A stretch of DNA of 64,000 nt. Origin: Brevipalpus yothersi (lineage: Eukaryota; Arthropoda; Arachnida; Trombidiformes; Tenuipalpidae). The position numbers were made by a program, and so were the translations under genes. Below, one piece after another: positions 23,379 through 36,132 of the stretch. The notes under the pieces were generated by a model. That model saw only the letters and a program-made list of their open reading frames with translations. It was not told the DNA's origin and searched no databases. Position 1 is the stretch's first letter. The number at the start of each line of letters is the position of its first letter. The stretch lies in contig QZCP01000335.1 in NCBI GenBank assembly GCA_003956705.1, positions 186,001 through 250,000 on the forward strand. Direction: 5' to 3'.

Positions 23379-25609
23379 TCAGCAATCAGAAAAATTCCAT
23401 GTTCTAGCATCGAGTTCCTCTCTTTTAAATATGACTGAATGAATGTTATTGTAGTAGCAAACAAACTTTGTGTCAGATTTTTTTGGCCTCTTCTTTGACA
23501 TATTTTCAATCGGCAACTTTAACCGATCCGTATGGAAATCGATTGTTGGCTCAGATTTTCTAGCTCTCTTTTTTGAGTCAGAAGTGTCTCCATGATTCTG
23601 GAAGCTATTTTTTGTTGATTCAAAGAAGTTCTCTGCTTCCGATTCTGCCTCCCCAGTTGGAGAATGATAATCCAAAGTTGGACAGCTTAACCAATAGCGT
23701 GGTTCTGATGGCTGAGAACTTTCAAAGTTTTCTGAAGAAGTGATATCATGGCCATTTGTATTCTCAGCGAGCATGCAAGCCTCCTGAGTTGATGTTCCGT
23801 TATCATGCCTGATATTTGTCCTCTGATTACTTGCAAATTTTTTCCATTTTGACTGAGGAATGTTGCGATTTCTTTTGTTCAATTTTCTAGATCCTACTGC
23901 AGATCTAGTTGGTCTTGAATTTTCTTGATTTTGTCTGGGCATCTGATCTTTTTTCCCCTTCTTCATATTCTTTCTACGTTTCTTGATCGATTGAAGCATC
24001 TGATCAAGGAAACTGTTATCCGTTGATACCATTACAGAAGATGGTGGTTCCCAAACTACAGTTTGTCCATATCTTACCAAGTTTCTCCCGGCATTACTTG
24101 TTAGACTACTGCATTTTTCCAAAAGTTTTTCGAGTGGTTGAATAATTCTTTCATCACTAGATTTGGACAGCTTGAAAATGGCATCAAATTTCAGGATGGA
24201 GAAGCGCTCTTCAGTCATCTGTCTTCCTGCCATCAGCTCGAGAATCTGAGAATGAATCAAACTGGCCAATTCTTTTCTCGATGATTTGCCATTTTTTGGG
24301 TCCTTGCTTTTGTTTTCTTGAGTTTTATCCAACCATTTATTGATCAATTCCCAACCTCCAATATTCAAGAACCTGAATGAAAAATAACAAATGGGATCAA
24401 ATATGTAAGGAGAAAATTCAAGAGAGAACGTGAAAGAAGGAGACTAGAAACGTTGTTAATCAAATCTGGAAGACACATATCAAATATTATAAATACATGT
24501 GTGTTTCTACAGTTCTGCAAAGCTAATTTAAAATAAATGAGGGTATTCTCACATCCATGCCTGATGTTAATCTCCATTTAATAAGGCAGAATCTTAGATA
24601 CTTCTTACGTAACGATTAACAGTGAGGGGAAATTGATTGAGAAGTTATCCAATCAGTCAGAGAAAAAATTCCTAGATAAATTCGTTTACAATTTATTTAT
24701 TCAGATAGGAGAGAATAGCTTATTTTCATCTATTACTTACTTTTCTAATGTCTTATTTCCAATTCGATTTAAAGTTTTGAGGATTGACTTAATTCTAGTC
24801 ATATCTGATCTAATCGATTTAATTTTCCTAAAATCAAATGAATGAAAAATTAGATTGAATATTTTCCATTTCTACTGGAGATGTGATGTTCAGGAAATCG
24901 TAACAATCAATTCAGTTGACTCAGATACAAATTTTTGAATCAAAAAAGAGTCAGTGAAAGGAAAAAAAGTTTTGGCTTGAACGAGAAAACCCTATCAATT
25001 AAATATCACAAGATTCATCTGATCAAAAGCTGACATTTTAGAGTTTTGTCAACGGTTTGATTACGATTGTAATCCTGGGAGCTCGAGTCCTTTATCAATG
25101 TAAGCCTATCCTGGTAGTATATTTGAGCTAGATTAATCATGGTTCCTCATAAATCGTTTTTATTCATTACCCTTCTTCATTCATGATCACTTGCAGTAGC
25201 TGACGCAATAAGCTATCTGAGTTACCCAGATGATGCAATTTTTCACACTTGTTTATGTTAAGCTAAACACGATTTATGGGAAACAAATTGAATTCTTATT
25301 AATTTCTATTGATTGCTGGTGGTTATAGTCTTTCGAATTAGTTCCATTGATGAGAATTCTATCGAAATATGGATTTTTAACATATGTCTGATCAAAATGA
25401 ATTCAATCAGCAATTATACCACTTGAGTTCGAATGACAACGGAAGAGTCATATCACACAGTGAGATCGAATTTAATTAGAAATTCAAATAGTTCATACTT
25501 ACTGATAGAAAGTATCGACAGCTCTGAGTGATTTAGAAGGATCTCTTCTATCCATGAGATCATGGGAAAGTTGCTCCAAACTTTGTCCACCACTATTTGA
25601 TCTATTCAT
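23379..25609 (-). CDS. T3: TND protein with basic tail (3 exons)
   Basis: Exons 25609-25503, 24827-24741 and 24372-23379 join in frame to 395 residues. Exon 1 codes MNRSNSGGQSLEQLSHDLMD, exon 2 KIKSIRSDMTRIKSILKTLN, and exon 3 opens FLNIGGWELINKWLDKTQ. After the TND comes a long hydrophilic tail with several Lys/Arg clusters (KKRRKNMKKGKK, KKRARKS, KKRPKK) that look like nuclear localisation signals. The last 30 residues differ from the CxCP tails of its relatives. An overlapping frame near the 3' end (MLEHGIFLIAEAL) is also open and is preserved in the copy at about 27360, so the true 3' end may use another splice. A CRE/ETS module lies about 270 bases upstream. Confidence 0.7.
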
Positions 25610-25625
25610 TGTAAAACTGAGTAAT

Positions 25626-25703
25626 GATTGATCGTTCAAATTGGTGATAATTAAAACACAAATACAAATTCACTGGATCACTGGAGAGAAGTACTGCTGT
25701 ATT
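25626..25703. repeat. 78-bp direct repeat, left copy
   Basis: This 78-base sequence in the T3 5' flank starts GATTGATCGTTCAAATTGG and ends GTACTGCTGTATT. An identical copy lies at 27448-27525. The two bracket the second copy of module D. Confidence 0.92.
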
Positions 25704-25863
25704 ATTTTTCTAAAGAAGAAAATACATGCAGGGTGGTATTTTGAAAAGTGAAAATGAAATGGACGCAAAATGGTGACTTGAAATGGACGCAAAATGGTGA
25801 CTTGAAATGGTCAGGTTTCTGGAAATAATTCAATTTGAATCATGATATCGATATTTCCAGGAG

Positions 25864-25885
25864 CCGGAAGATAAAAATGACGTCA
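25864..25885. promoter_or_regulatory. ETS-like plus CRE pair, copy 2
   Basis: CCGGAAG at 25864-25870 and TGACGTCA at 25878-25885, about 270 bases upstream of the T3 start, within module D copy 2. Confidence 0.5.
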
Positions 25886-26461
25886 CCTATGAATTTGTCC
25901 CCAAGCAGTTATTTACAGATGCATGTGCAACAGCTTTGATTTGACACTGGCTAATGGGTTTTTCCCCGAGCTTACTGAAAAGTAGCGGAATCTATCGTTT
26001 ATGGGATATGCCGTTTGATAGAAAAGAGATTATCATCATCTGGAAAATTTTGAATAAGTTCAATCGATGCATACTTGTAGTTACCATCATTTACCATCTG
26101 TTCTGAATTTATTTTCAGTATTGGAGTTGTTTCTTGTTCAATTTTAATTTTTAACTATCAACGTTATTCGGAAAAGCATTCCATCATCGNCTTTTATTTT
26201 CATCTTGATTAATTCTTGGTCAGAAAAACGATTTATTTGAGTGAAAGCCAAAAAGAGTTGAAAATAAAAAATAAAAGGAAAGTTTTTCTATCGATTTGTT
26301 TTATTGAGACCCTCAATATCATTAAGAATCTCACATTCGAGAGCTATTACATGAATTCATTGAAAATAAGTAATTTTTGGGATTTTCATCTCCATGATTC
26401 GAATATGTGCATTTCTAATTTCCAGTCCCCCCCCCAAAATTGCTGTAAACCATTGAATGAA

Positions 26462-26650
26462 GATGCATAGATATACTGCTCTACTCCAATTCTCGATAAA
26501 ATGTACATCTCTTGATTTGATTTGCCAACACCATAAGAACTCGATTGAGTTCCATGTTTTCACATGTTCGCGAATGATTGGTCAATTTGCTAGTATATTC
26601 ATTGATGCATGGATTGAAATAGGTACCATAATCTATTGAACTATTAATAA
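26462..26650 (-). pseudogene. WASHC4 exon-2 fragment, copy 2
   Basis: Same fragment and orientation as at 22452-22640, with independent substitutions. The residues NMELNRVLMVLAN and INSSIDYGTYFNPCINEYTS remain readable. Confidence 0.85.
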
Positions 26651-27049
26651 AGTCAATTTTCTGGTTTATAGTCAATGATCATTTTAGCATCTCACAGGAG
26701 AACGAGAATGGTAATTTGTACATGAGCTCAGCAAGATACAAAGTAGGTCGTGAGAAGTGGAGATATCTGTTTTCAGCTTATACGATATGCTAAAGAACGA
26801 TAATTACGGTAGTTGTATAATTTTGATAAAGACAGCAAATATTAATAACTTTGATTTTTTCAATCATTTTTTACCCATGATTCACTTCTGACAAAAGGTT
26901 AACTTATCAGTGATCTTCATCACCCAGATCTCTTTTATCGATCAATGGGTGAAAGCTCAATTCGAAGGCTCACTCTTCTTAATCTAAAATCTTTAATAAG
27001 CAAAAGGAGATACAATGTAACTGAATTCGATCGTTCAATATGATAAAGC

Positions 27050-27445
27050 TCATATATTTGTGAAGGCGAAAAACAAGATGATCAAGTTCTTGATATTCTC
27101 TTCTGAGAAAGTAGAAGTTGAATATTTTACCTTGTTACAGATACCATACATTCCCAATTCCGAACAATTTATCCAACTATTTGACCTTCTTGGCAATCGA
27201 TGGTATGACCAACAAGAATAGACATGAATGAGCTGCATCATGTGACTCAAAAGAACTTTTAGTGAAGCATCTCTTCCTATAATAGTTCGAACAATATGTG
27301 TTTTTGTATCTCCAATCATGGTCAGAGCTTCAGCAATCAGAAAAATTCCATGTCCCAACATCGAGCTCCTCTCTTTTGAATATTACTGAACAATTGTTAT
27401 TGTAGAAGCAAACAAACTCTGAGTCGGATTTCTTTAGCCTCTTTT
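27050..27445 (-). pseudogene. Truncated T3-like 3' end
   Basis: This corresponds to about 23090-23505 at the end of T3, cut at 27447 by the 78-bp repeat. No TND or start exon accompanies it. The frame MLGHGIFLIAEALTM parallels the overlapping frame at the T3 end. Confidence 0.7.
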
Positions 27446-27447
27446 TT

Positions 27448-27525
27448 GATTGATCGTTCAAATTGGTGATAATTAAAACACAAATACAAATTCACTGGAT
27501 CACTGGAGAGAAGTACTGCTGTATT
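27448..27525. repeat. 78-bp direct repeat, right copy
   Basis: Identical by eye to 25626-25703. Confidence 0.92.
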
Positions 27526-27900
27526 TTGTTTCACATCAGATCGAACGAGAACCAAAGTCAAAATGATAATTCAAAAAATTAGAAAGATGGTTGCTATTAA
27601 AGCTTATTAAAGACATTTGACTTGAACCATTCTTCATCACACTCCACGATGATATGACCATAAAAAAACTTGAGATCAGCAAAGCCTTCCAATGATTGGC
27701 TCCTTTTCTTGCAGAATTTTGCAGAAAAAAGCTCGATCATGACAAAATGATGACAAAATAGTATAGTGCAAATTGAAGAAGTTTAACAAATGAGTAATAC
27801 AGATCAGAATATAAACTCATGTATCTGGACAGGATGTCCATGTCTGGAGTCGTTTAAATCTCATGTACAAGGTTAAAAAAACAGATCGCGGAGAAAATTA

Positions 27901-29944
27901 TCATACTGGTGCTGAATGTTTGAAAATTTTTCCTAATTGATAAGAATGGTAAGTTATTTTCATCACATGATAGGCTGGATCTTCACAGTGTGGCATATGA
28001 TCTTTCTCGGTAAAATTTTGTCCATTTTCTTGATAATCATCAGAAAATGGCTGGTTCAAAACAGATGGGCTACCATCCTTGGATCCCTCTTCATTCAATG
28101 CGGTAGAAATAGTTGTATTTTCAGGAAGATTGAGAGGCTCTTGGTTCGATCTCTCTGATGTTTCTATTGGAGTATTTGTTAAGCTTTTCTGTCCAGACCC
28201 TGAATTCTGTATGTCATTATCAATGTCTCTCTCCTCTGAATTTGAGATTCCTTTTATCAATGTTGCCGACTGATTGGATGAGGTTCCCGAAGTTTTAGCA
28301 ACGTTTTCCAAGGATCTAACCAATGTTCCTGGTAATTCGATAGCTTTACCAGGATCGCTTGAAGAGTTGTTAACAGAACTGTTCATACTCTCAGATATGA
28401 TTCTTTTCTCATGAATTGCATCTTGCTTTTTGGGTAACTCATTCATAACTTGACTTTGAAGATTCTTTTCATTTTGCTTAGAATTTTCAGCAATTGTCTT
28501 ATCTGAATTTCTTTGACCCTCTAATGTTCCTACGATTCCTGGATTGGATTTACCTAGATTTTCTTGGACTTTTGCAGATTTAGTTTTCGTTTCAGCATTC
28601 TCATCCTGTTTTCGCTTCTTGTTGGGCATTGGTGTCTGATCAGGAGCATTAATTGTGGGTGAAGTTTTTTTGGAAGATAGAGGTTCTCGTGGATCATTTT
28701 GTCCATGTCCCAAGTTCGTACCTAGACTCGTCGACGATCGTAAAACATTCTCATATGTCCACTTTTTGAGGAGCTCTCTTGCTATGCGACGCATTTGCTC
28801 ATCACCACATGTTGCTAATTCATCAACTAAATGAGTTTTGAAGCTAAGATATCGGCCTTTATTCAATGAAACTCGGTCCTTAATCAAGTGAAGAATCATG
28901 GACTGAATCACAAGAGCACCCTCTTTCACCAATGCATTGGGAGCGGCAGTCATTCTTTTCTCCTGCATAATTTTCAGCCAAGAATTGATCAGATTCCAAC
29001 CTCCTAGATCCAGAAAACTGAAAGTTCATCAAAATAAAAAATTATGTGAATATCATTATTATAGAGAGAAATTCCAGTTCAAAATATGACTCGAAAATTT
29101 GCGAGTAAAATCTGGAAATATTGATTTCTACACAGACAGCTTTTGATGAATTTATAAACTATTCTTTCTATATTTTAACCTCAAAATTTCCCTACATGGT
29201 GTGTTCCTTCTTAAAACTTGCGAATAATAATAATAATAATAATAAACAAATTCTATTGAGATTCAGGAAAAGATCGATTATCAATTATCAAATCAATTGA
29301 ATACTATAAAAATAAAAGGCAAAGATTTTCCTTTGCTCATCACTTACCCATCTAAAAGATGAATATCTGTTTTGTTCAGAATATCTAATACATGTTTAAT
29401 TTTATACCATAGCCTGATAGCAACGACCCTCCTAAAGGAACGATAAAGGAAAAATTCTATGAAACTTACTCCAAATGATCGGTTACAAAAAATACGAGTT
29501 TTTGACTCTCATAAGGAACTATTGGTTCCCTTTCTATGAGCAGATTCAATTTAGCTTCAGATCTCAAAAGAATTGCAAAAATTACCGAAAAAGAATTTCG
29601 CTGGTAATGAAATTGGTACAAAGGTGGCAACTCATCGAAAGGGTAGATCAATAGTACACTGAACATATAAACCTAACTACATGTATCCAATGAGCTACCG
29701 TTTATAATGGATTAGAAAGAATTATATCTTTGATGATGATTCCAGCAAATTTGATCATATTGAATAAAAAATTGTTATATTTTATATTCGATACTCACTT
29801 GTACAGGATTCTAGTAGCTGCAAGTGATTTAAGGCCTTTTCTCTCATTCAAAAGGTGTTCAGAAATTGATTCCAAACTTTCTCTCTCACTAGCCAATTTA
29901 CATCGAATTGCGCCAGACATCTTACGATATTCCAAAAGTGCCAT
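27901..29944 (-). CDS. T4: TND protein with long disordered tail (3 exons)
   Basis: Exons 29944-29799, 29431-29348 and 29017-27901 join in frame to 448 residues. Exon 1 is the longest of the family and ends in HLLNERKGLKSLAATRILYK. Exon 2 (RVVAIRLWYKIKHVLDILNK) pairs closely with T9. Exon 3 opens FLDLGGWNLINSWLKIMQ and the TND ends near LLKKWTYENVL. The linker is rich in Ser, Asn and Lys, with KKRKQDE as a possible nuclear signal. The end, MPHCEDPAYHVMK, resembles the CxCP tail of T9. T4 and T9 form a subfamily. Function unknown beyond the TND fold. Confidence 0.72.
29223..29246. repeat. (AAT)n microsatellite
   Basis: A short run of AAT units in T4 intron 2. Confidence 0.9.
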
Positions 29945-30388
29945 GATAATAATATCGAAGGAAAAATTGCTTAAATCACCAATCGAGACTCAGAGCACGG
30001 CTTTGTAAGGATGTAGCAAGCTTACATGAGATGATATGTCAAAACAGCAGAAACGGCTAAGTATAATTCCAATCAAATAAGTTCAGGATAGTGGAATAAT
30101 AAATTATCTTCCAACAATCTCGATGAAAGCAATGTTGATGACATCCGAAGAATTGATTCATGGAATTATCATTGTTCATTTCAATTTAATATGAAACAGT
30201 GGGTTTTTGCTTCAATTTGAGAGCTGACTTTACAGTAGCATTATGATGGAGGATTCTCATTAGCCAATCATGAACGTATAATGGAACTGAGTAAAGTTCG
30301 CTATTGATGCACGATTTTCTAGCCCAATGAAATCAATCAATCAATTAACATCGTTCAGTTTCTACTCTATCATTTTTTTCCTCAACCT

Positions 30389-30450
<62 letters not shown>

Positions 30451-30805
30451 CAACATTTAACTAGTTAAGATCAGAGTTACTTCCCACCAGCCAACGATTC
30501 GCTTTAGAGTAAAGAGTGGATTTACATGGCTACATTGAGTGTAATAAAAACAAATGCCTATTCCATCACTGGCAATAACTTTGCTACAGTGCGCTGTCGA
30601 TATACATATGCATGTATTTAATTTCTAAACAGAACTTCCCATTAATAAAGTAATAAGAATGTAAAAATTGTTAAAAAAATTAGGCTTGAAAAATGAAGAT
30701 CATTCGGGAGAGTTGTTGACACATGAGATTGGAGTCAGTTCGATTAAATATTCTCATGATGGAATGAAATCAGGGAAAAAGTTATGATCTTTCCTATCGT
30801 CTAAT
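29945..30805. other. Spacer between T4 and T5
   Basis: No gene is seen. It holds the T4 upstream region and, from about 30500, sequence shared with about 38345-38657 as part of the T5/T7 duplication. Confidence 0.5.
30392..30445. repeat. (GA)n microsatellite
   Basis: An uninterrupted GA run of about 50 bases. Confidence 0.92.
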
Positions 30806-32579
30806 CTATAGATTTGGTAGGGCTTCATTCAGGTGTTGCTTCATCGCCTCCAGATACATAGCTTTTGGACAATTACAGAATCTTCCATGAAAACTGATTG
30901 TATCAATGTGTCTATGCAAGCTCCTTAGAAGATTATGAGCCTCACGGTAATCGATTTCTTCATCCTGGTTGGGCTCTACTTGATTAGAGTGGATCGAATG
31001 GTTCGAATGGTTAGATTGATTTGATTTCCTGGATTGTCTCGACTCGACTGGGGACCTTGAACTTTCATCCAAATCTTCATGATTCTGATTATCCCATCGT
31101 ACTACTATCTCATTTGCTGATTGACGATTCTCCTCTTGAGACTGTGAGAGCTCACGTAAAATTCCGATTTTAAGATTTTCTCGACGCTCTTCTACCTCTG
31201 GGCTATTCTTGATCATATTGAGAATCAGTGATTCAACTCGAACTGCTTCCGATCGAGATGAGGCGATCTTTTTCTTGGCTGCATTTTTTCAAGCCAGTTA
31301 TTGATCAGTTTCCAACTTCCAATGCTTAGAAACCTAAAAAGAGAGTGGAAAAGTAATCAACAATTAAGAGATATTTTAAGAAAAATTAGAAAGAGACAAA
31401 TTAAAGATCTCATTGTCAAAAGTCAATTGGTTTCAGTTGATCAATGGAAAAAGTTTTCATGATTATACCTTGACCTCAAAAGTTCTTTGGGTTGCAGCTA
31501 TCAGATCAATGGGTTGAGAAATAGAATGGTTAATGAAGCAGTGGTCATCATTTAGTCTCTGAAATTTTCTCTTTAAAGAATGATTGAAATGACCAAAATA
31601 ATTGATCATCCCTCCTATCATCAAGAGAAATTATAACTGGAGGATTCAACCAGTGGAGAGTGAAAGGAATTTCTATCAGTAATGAATTTCGAATTAATGT
31701 TGAAGAAAATTTATTTTTATTGATGGCTTACTTTTCTACTCGCCGAGGAACAGTTACTTCCAAAATTCTCAAGACGTATTCCATTTTTTTGGTTGAATGT
31801 CTGACATACCTGTTGACAGCCCTGTAAGGGAGAAAAACAAAAAAATTGAATCATTGAATATTTTACGTTTGTTGAAGATAGGATATTGATCAAACCAGAA
31901 GAAACAAAATGTAGATGAATTTACAGAATATCAACCTGTAAGAAAAATGATAAATACTCATAATCTCCTCTAAATAAATGATCAATCTTATGATCCTCTA
32001 ATCATTTTAAGAAGCTCAATGTTCCCCATCCCATGAACAGCTTTCTCTCCTATTTCCTGCGTCATGATATCTTCTTTCCTCCCTCTCCTTACTGATGCCC
32101 ATTCATAATATTATCTATTGCAAAGTCTAGAATACAAAATGGGAAGACTTTAGATTCTCATGTTTAGATGCAATAAACAACAACAGAAGAAAATTTCTCA
32201 CTTCGACCAGAAATTCTGTTTTTCATTGGGAAAGTTCGTTGCCCAATGATTCATTCGGTTATTCTCATCAAAATAGTCAGATAAATAGAGGTTAGTTTTG
32301 ATCCAGAAGCTGACTGATATTATTTTAATAAGAAACAGAAGCTTGATACATCATAGGAATTGGAGAAGAGTCTTCAAGATTCATGGTTAGAACATCGATG
32401 TGATTCAACGGTAACATATCGAGTGGGATCGAAAAAAAATCCTTTTATGCAGAAACTCACCTATGAAATATACCAATTTTTCCAGGTTTCAAGCCATTTG
32501 TTTCATCCAGAAGGCCACCAGAAATTTCTACCAAGCTTCGATCTGTACCATACAGTAGAGATACTAGTCGTGGCCTCAT
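30806..32579 (-). pseudogene. T5: TND gene with frameshift in exon 3
   Basis: The exon plan is complete: 32579-32461, 31821-31732 and 31333-30806 with good splice sites, and exon 1 codes GGLLDETNGLKPGKIGIFHR. Exon 3 opens FLSIGSWKLINNWLEKMQ, but its length breaks the frame: just after the MQ codons one base appears to be missing relative to T6 and T8 (CAGCCAAG against CAAAGCAAG). Past that point the rest of the TND and tail is open to the stop. The tail has Ser-Asn-His repeats and ends with CNCPKAMYLEAMKQHLNEAL. T7 carries the same lesion, so it predates their duplication. A sequencing error is therefore unlikely, but an unusual splice that repairs the frame cannot be excluded. Confidence 0.75.
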
Positions 32580-32689
32580 TCTACGAAAAACTTAAGCACA
32601 TTAATCTGCTGAAAAGGTGAATCAATATCTCGCTCTGGTAAACGAAAAAAGACTTCACAATAAATACAGTAATAATTTGGAAAACGGCT

Positions 32690-33200
32690 TGTAGCGAAGA
32701 CCACAAAAACATCTACGTTTCGATCTACCACACCAGTAAGAACGATGTGAAAGATAGCGGTATTAAAAAATTTGAATTCAAATGGCGACAGGAACTTTAA
32801 ATGCCTTATGAACACATCTTCTTAATGGACATTTTTCATGCCGTTCTTCGCCAAGCGCCTTCAAATGGCCATGAACATTTGGAAGGTGGCGAAGTCTATC
32901 GTTAACAAGTATCTTTCGTTAACGTAACGGGACTGTGATGATTCAATCGGGAACCAAGAGTTTTTCACTGATTAATATCAATTTGGTTTGAATTATCATC
33001 TCAAATCTATTACAGTTATCATCAGCTCAGGATGTAATTAGTCAAATGCAGGATCGAAGAGTTGACTGTCTGTTCTTTCTCTTGATGAATTATAATCCAT
33101 CGATGAATGTTCACTACAACAGCAAGCCATATTGCTCAATCTCTTCATGCTTCAAATATAACTCCCTATCCGATAGAAAGTAATATAAATAGGGATGTTG
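32690..33200. repeat. Module R, copy 1 (upstream of T5)
   Basis: This 5' flank sequence recurs at about 41430-42010 (ahead of T7) and 48605-49085 (ahead of T9). Landmarks are GATAGCGGTATTAAAAAATT, GCGCCTTCAAATGGCCATGA and AACGGGACTGT. The three copies are very similar although T9 belongs to a different subfamily. Confidence 0.87.
32846..32894. promoter_or_regulatory. 49-bp imperfect hairpin in module R, copy 1
   Basis: The arms CTTCGCCA...CCTTCAAATG and CATTTGGAAGGTGGCGAAG pair around a short GGCCATGAA centre, with a small bulge in the left arm. The same structure is kept at 41579-41627 and 48735-48783. A regulatory role is conjecture. Confidence 0.55.
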
Positions 33201-33305
33201 GGAAAGGAAATTAGAGGAAGGAAAGATTTTTCACTTTGACCCAAAATTTACTTCTTTGCTAGATATGTTGGTTAAAAAATACATATTCTTCTATCCAAAA
33301 CTCAC

Positions 33306-33417
33306 CTATGAAATGTAGCGGTTGTTCCAGGTCTAAAACCTCTACTTTCATTCAGAAGACCATCAGAAATATCTATCAAGCTTTGATTTATTGTACATCG
33401 CAGAGGTCTCAGTCATC
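33306..33417 (-). pseudogene. Orphan TND exon 1
   Basis: The reading DISDGLLNESRGFRPGTTATF with an intact GTGAGT donor matches family exon 1, but its start codon is out of frame and no exon 2 follows before the T6 3' end. The next 300 bases resemble part of T3 intron 2. Confidence 0.75.
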
Positions 33418-34233
33418 AAAGCTTTGCAAAAAAAACCTTACTACATTAATCTTCTAAAATAAACAAATAACACTGACGAAGATTAATTGAGAAGTTATTC
33501 AATCAGCTTGGCCAGAGAAAAATTTCCATAGGTAACTCCATTCACAATTCAAACTGCTTAGATATGAGAGAGAAAATGATAGCTTATTTTCAATTTCATC
33601 AAATGATAATCTTTCCAATTATACAGAAGATGTACATGTATGTAGAAGTGAAAAGTAACAAGATTCGAAAAGGACAAAAATTCCTCTTTAAAGTTATCAG
33701 ATATCGGGTTTTCTGCTAGCACCTGAGTTCAAAGTACAAAGAGGAAAATTAGAGGAGAAACTCTTCTGAGTTGAAATGAAAATATTAATCTTAATAGATT
33801 GTGAACCAGAGAAATGTTACTCGATGATGTTACAAACTGAATTTTATTTCTGTCAACCAATTGATCAAGCAAACACGATGAGTTAAGTCATGAACAAACT
33901 CCCCTTCTAATCTAGCAGAGAGGAGGGCATACATAAATCTAATACATTCCTCTACGAACAGAGGGAAATCATATCGAGAGGGGGAAAATTGACTTGGGAA
34001 GAATAGTTGATTGAGATTTTGCTCACACATACCCTTTGACGCATAATTTTCTCAATTTCAATATAAATTTAATTCAATAGTCTATCCATCAGTGGAAAAG
34101 TGAAAAAACAATAAAGTAACTAAAGTAGTTAATAATAAGAATGGAACTAAAAAGGACCTCATTCCAAGTTTGAGGTCAATCTTCTTGTATGCTCCTAAGA
34201 TGAAATATTGGTTGATGAAATATTCTTGGCTGA

Positions 34234-35863
34234 TCATTCATGGTTGATTTTCGGCATTTCACTGAGCATAACTTGTCTCACGGAATCTAAATACGACTGG
34301 TTCGGGCAATTGGAACAACCTGCTCGAGGAGACTGGAAGCCAGTATTTATGATCGAATTCACTTTTTTCAGCGCCTTACAAGCTATTTCTCCTCTTTCAA
34401 TTTTTTCAGCATGGTTACAAATCAACTGTCTTGATTGTCTTGATTGTCTTGATTGTCTTGACTGTCTTGACTGTCTCGTCTTACCCCATCGTGCTAGTAT
34501 CTGTTCTGCTGATTTGCGAATTGTCTCATCTGAAGATTGTGAAAGCTTACGTATAGTATCGATTTTAAGATCTTTCCGACGTCTTTCTACAGCTGGGGTT
34601 ATTCTCATTATACCGAGAATCAGTTTTTGAACTCGATCCGTTTCCCGTTTAGATGAGATGGAGCGATCATTTCTCTTGCTTTGCATTATTTCAAGCCAGT
34701 TATTGATCAATTTCCAGCCCCCATGGTCTAGAAAGCTAAAACACAATAGACAAATAATCAATACATGTGATTCAGAGGAATTCTACCTTACAAGGAAAAG
34801 TAGAAGTAGATTTAACAAAGATCTGACTGTCGAGAGTTAATTGGCTTTGGTTTCAGATCGATAGGTTGAGGAGTAGACTGGCTTATGCTTAGAATGGCAG
34901 TAGTTATCATTCATTTTCTGAAATTTCTCCTTAAGAAATGATTAGGTCAGTTTGATCGAAATAATTGATCACATCATCAAGAGAAAATTATAAACGAAGG
35001 ACTCAATCAAAAAAGAATGGAAGCATTCTTAATCAGCGATGAATCTCGGTTTGATGCTGGAGAAGTGAGACTATTATTGATGGCTTACCATAGGATTTGA
35101 TATTCAGTGGATGCTTCTAAAATTAACAAGACGTATTCTATTTTTTTGGTTGAACTTCTGACATGTCCATCAACTCTTCTGTAAAAGAGAAGAAGGAAAA
35201 AATTAAATCAGGGAATGAATCCTATCTGAATGTTCTAAATTTCAAATAAGGCGACTAGCTTATAACGATATTCAAATATGTAAAAGAATCAGTGGGCATT
35301 TTAACATTTTGCTGAGAAAAAAAAATATGACCAAACAAGGAGAATCAGAATGTACATGAATCACACTGGATATTAACCTTCAAGAAAAAGATGAACACAT
35401 GTAATCTCCTCCAACTTAACAATCAATTTCATGATCTTCTAATGACCTTCATAAGCTCAATGCTCCACATGACGAGCCTTCGCTCCAATATTGTGCCTGA
35501 TGATATCTCCTTCCTCCCTATCTTTATTGATGCCCATTCACATTATTATCTGTTGCAAAGTCTAGGATGCAAAGTTGAAGACTTCCTCCCATGTTCAGAT
35601 GCAAAAATGAGGAACACAAGTTTGTTGCACCATAAGAATAAGGAGAGATTCTTAGAGATTCACGCTCAGAACATCGATGTAACTCAATGGTAATATACAT
35701 GTATTGAGTCAAATTTAAAAAAAATTCTTTCATCCAAAACTCACCTATGAAATTCTTCCACTTTTCCAGGTATTAATCCTTTTCTCTCATGCAGAAGACC
35801 ATTAGAAATTACTAGCAAGTTTCGATCTCTACTATTTAACAGAAAATCTAATTCACGAGGCAT
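34234..35863 (-). CDS. T6: TND protein with RQS repeat linker (3 exons)
   Basis: Exons 35863-35745, 35178-35089 and 34735-34234 join in frame to 236 residues. Exon 1 codes NGLLHERKGLIPGKVEEFH, exon 2 RVDGHVRSSTKKIEYVLLIL, and exon 3 opens FLDHGGWKLINNWLEIMQ. The TND ends near QILARWGK and is followed by six Arg-Gln-Ser units encoded by a 9-base tandem repeat at about 34425-34485. The tail module reads ACKALKKVNSIIN, then CSNCPNQSYLDSVRQVM, with the CxxCP cysteines. Closest relatives are T8 and the broken T5/T7. A CRE/ETS module lies about 360 bases upstream. Confidence 0.74.
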
Positions 35864-36132
35864 GGCACAAAAAACATCAGCACATTAATCTGCTTGAAAG
35901 GTGAATATTTCGTTCCGTTAAATAAAGAACGATTTCCGGATAATCATAGTGATGATTCCGAAAATCGCTTGAATGGAGACAGAACGAAATACACCCACGT
36001 TTCGAGAATCTTATCTTATCTTATGAAAAATCCTCTCTGACGATTTGAGTGTGCACGAGGCGGCAAATTTGAGCTCAGTACGAGAGCGTTGATAGAGAAA
36101 TACCTCGACAAAAAAAGATTCTCTGAGAGAGC

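Larger units (their letters stand above)
25704..27447. repeat. Module D, copy 2, inserted between 78-bp repeats
   Basis: This block is a second copy of about 21591-23500, shortened by internal deletions and including the WASHC4 scrap and the decayed 3' end of a T3-like gene. It ends abruptly at both 78-bp repeats. It contains a local tandem duplication of about 24 bases (the GGACGCAAAATGGTGACTTG unit, near 25758-25806). A single N lies at 26190. Confidence 0.87.

Noticed and set aside
26357..26675. Overlapping minus-strand frames as a small gene
   Set aside because: They are pieces of the WASHC4 exon-2 scrap in broken frames.
34425..34490. Regular 9-base repeat as a CRISPR-like array
   Set aside because: The units are contiguous without spacers and lie inside a coding exon, in a eukaryotic sequence.
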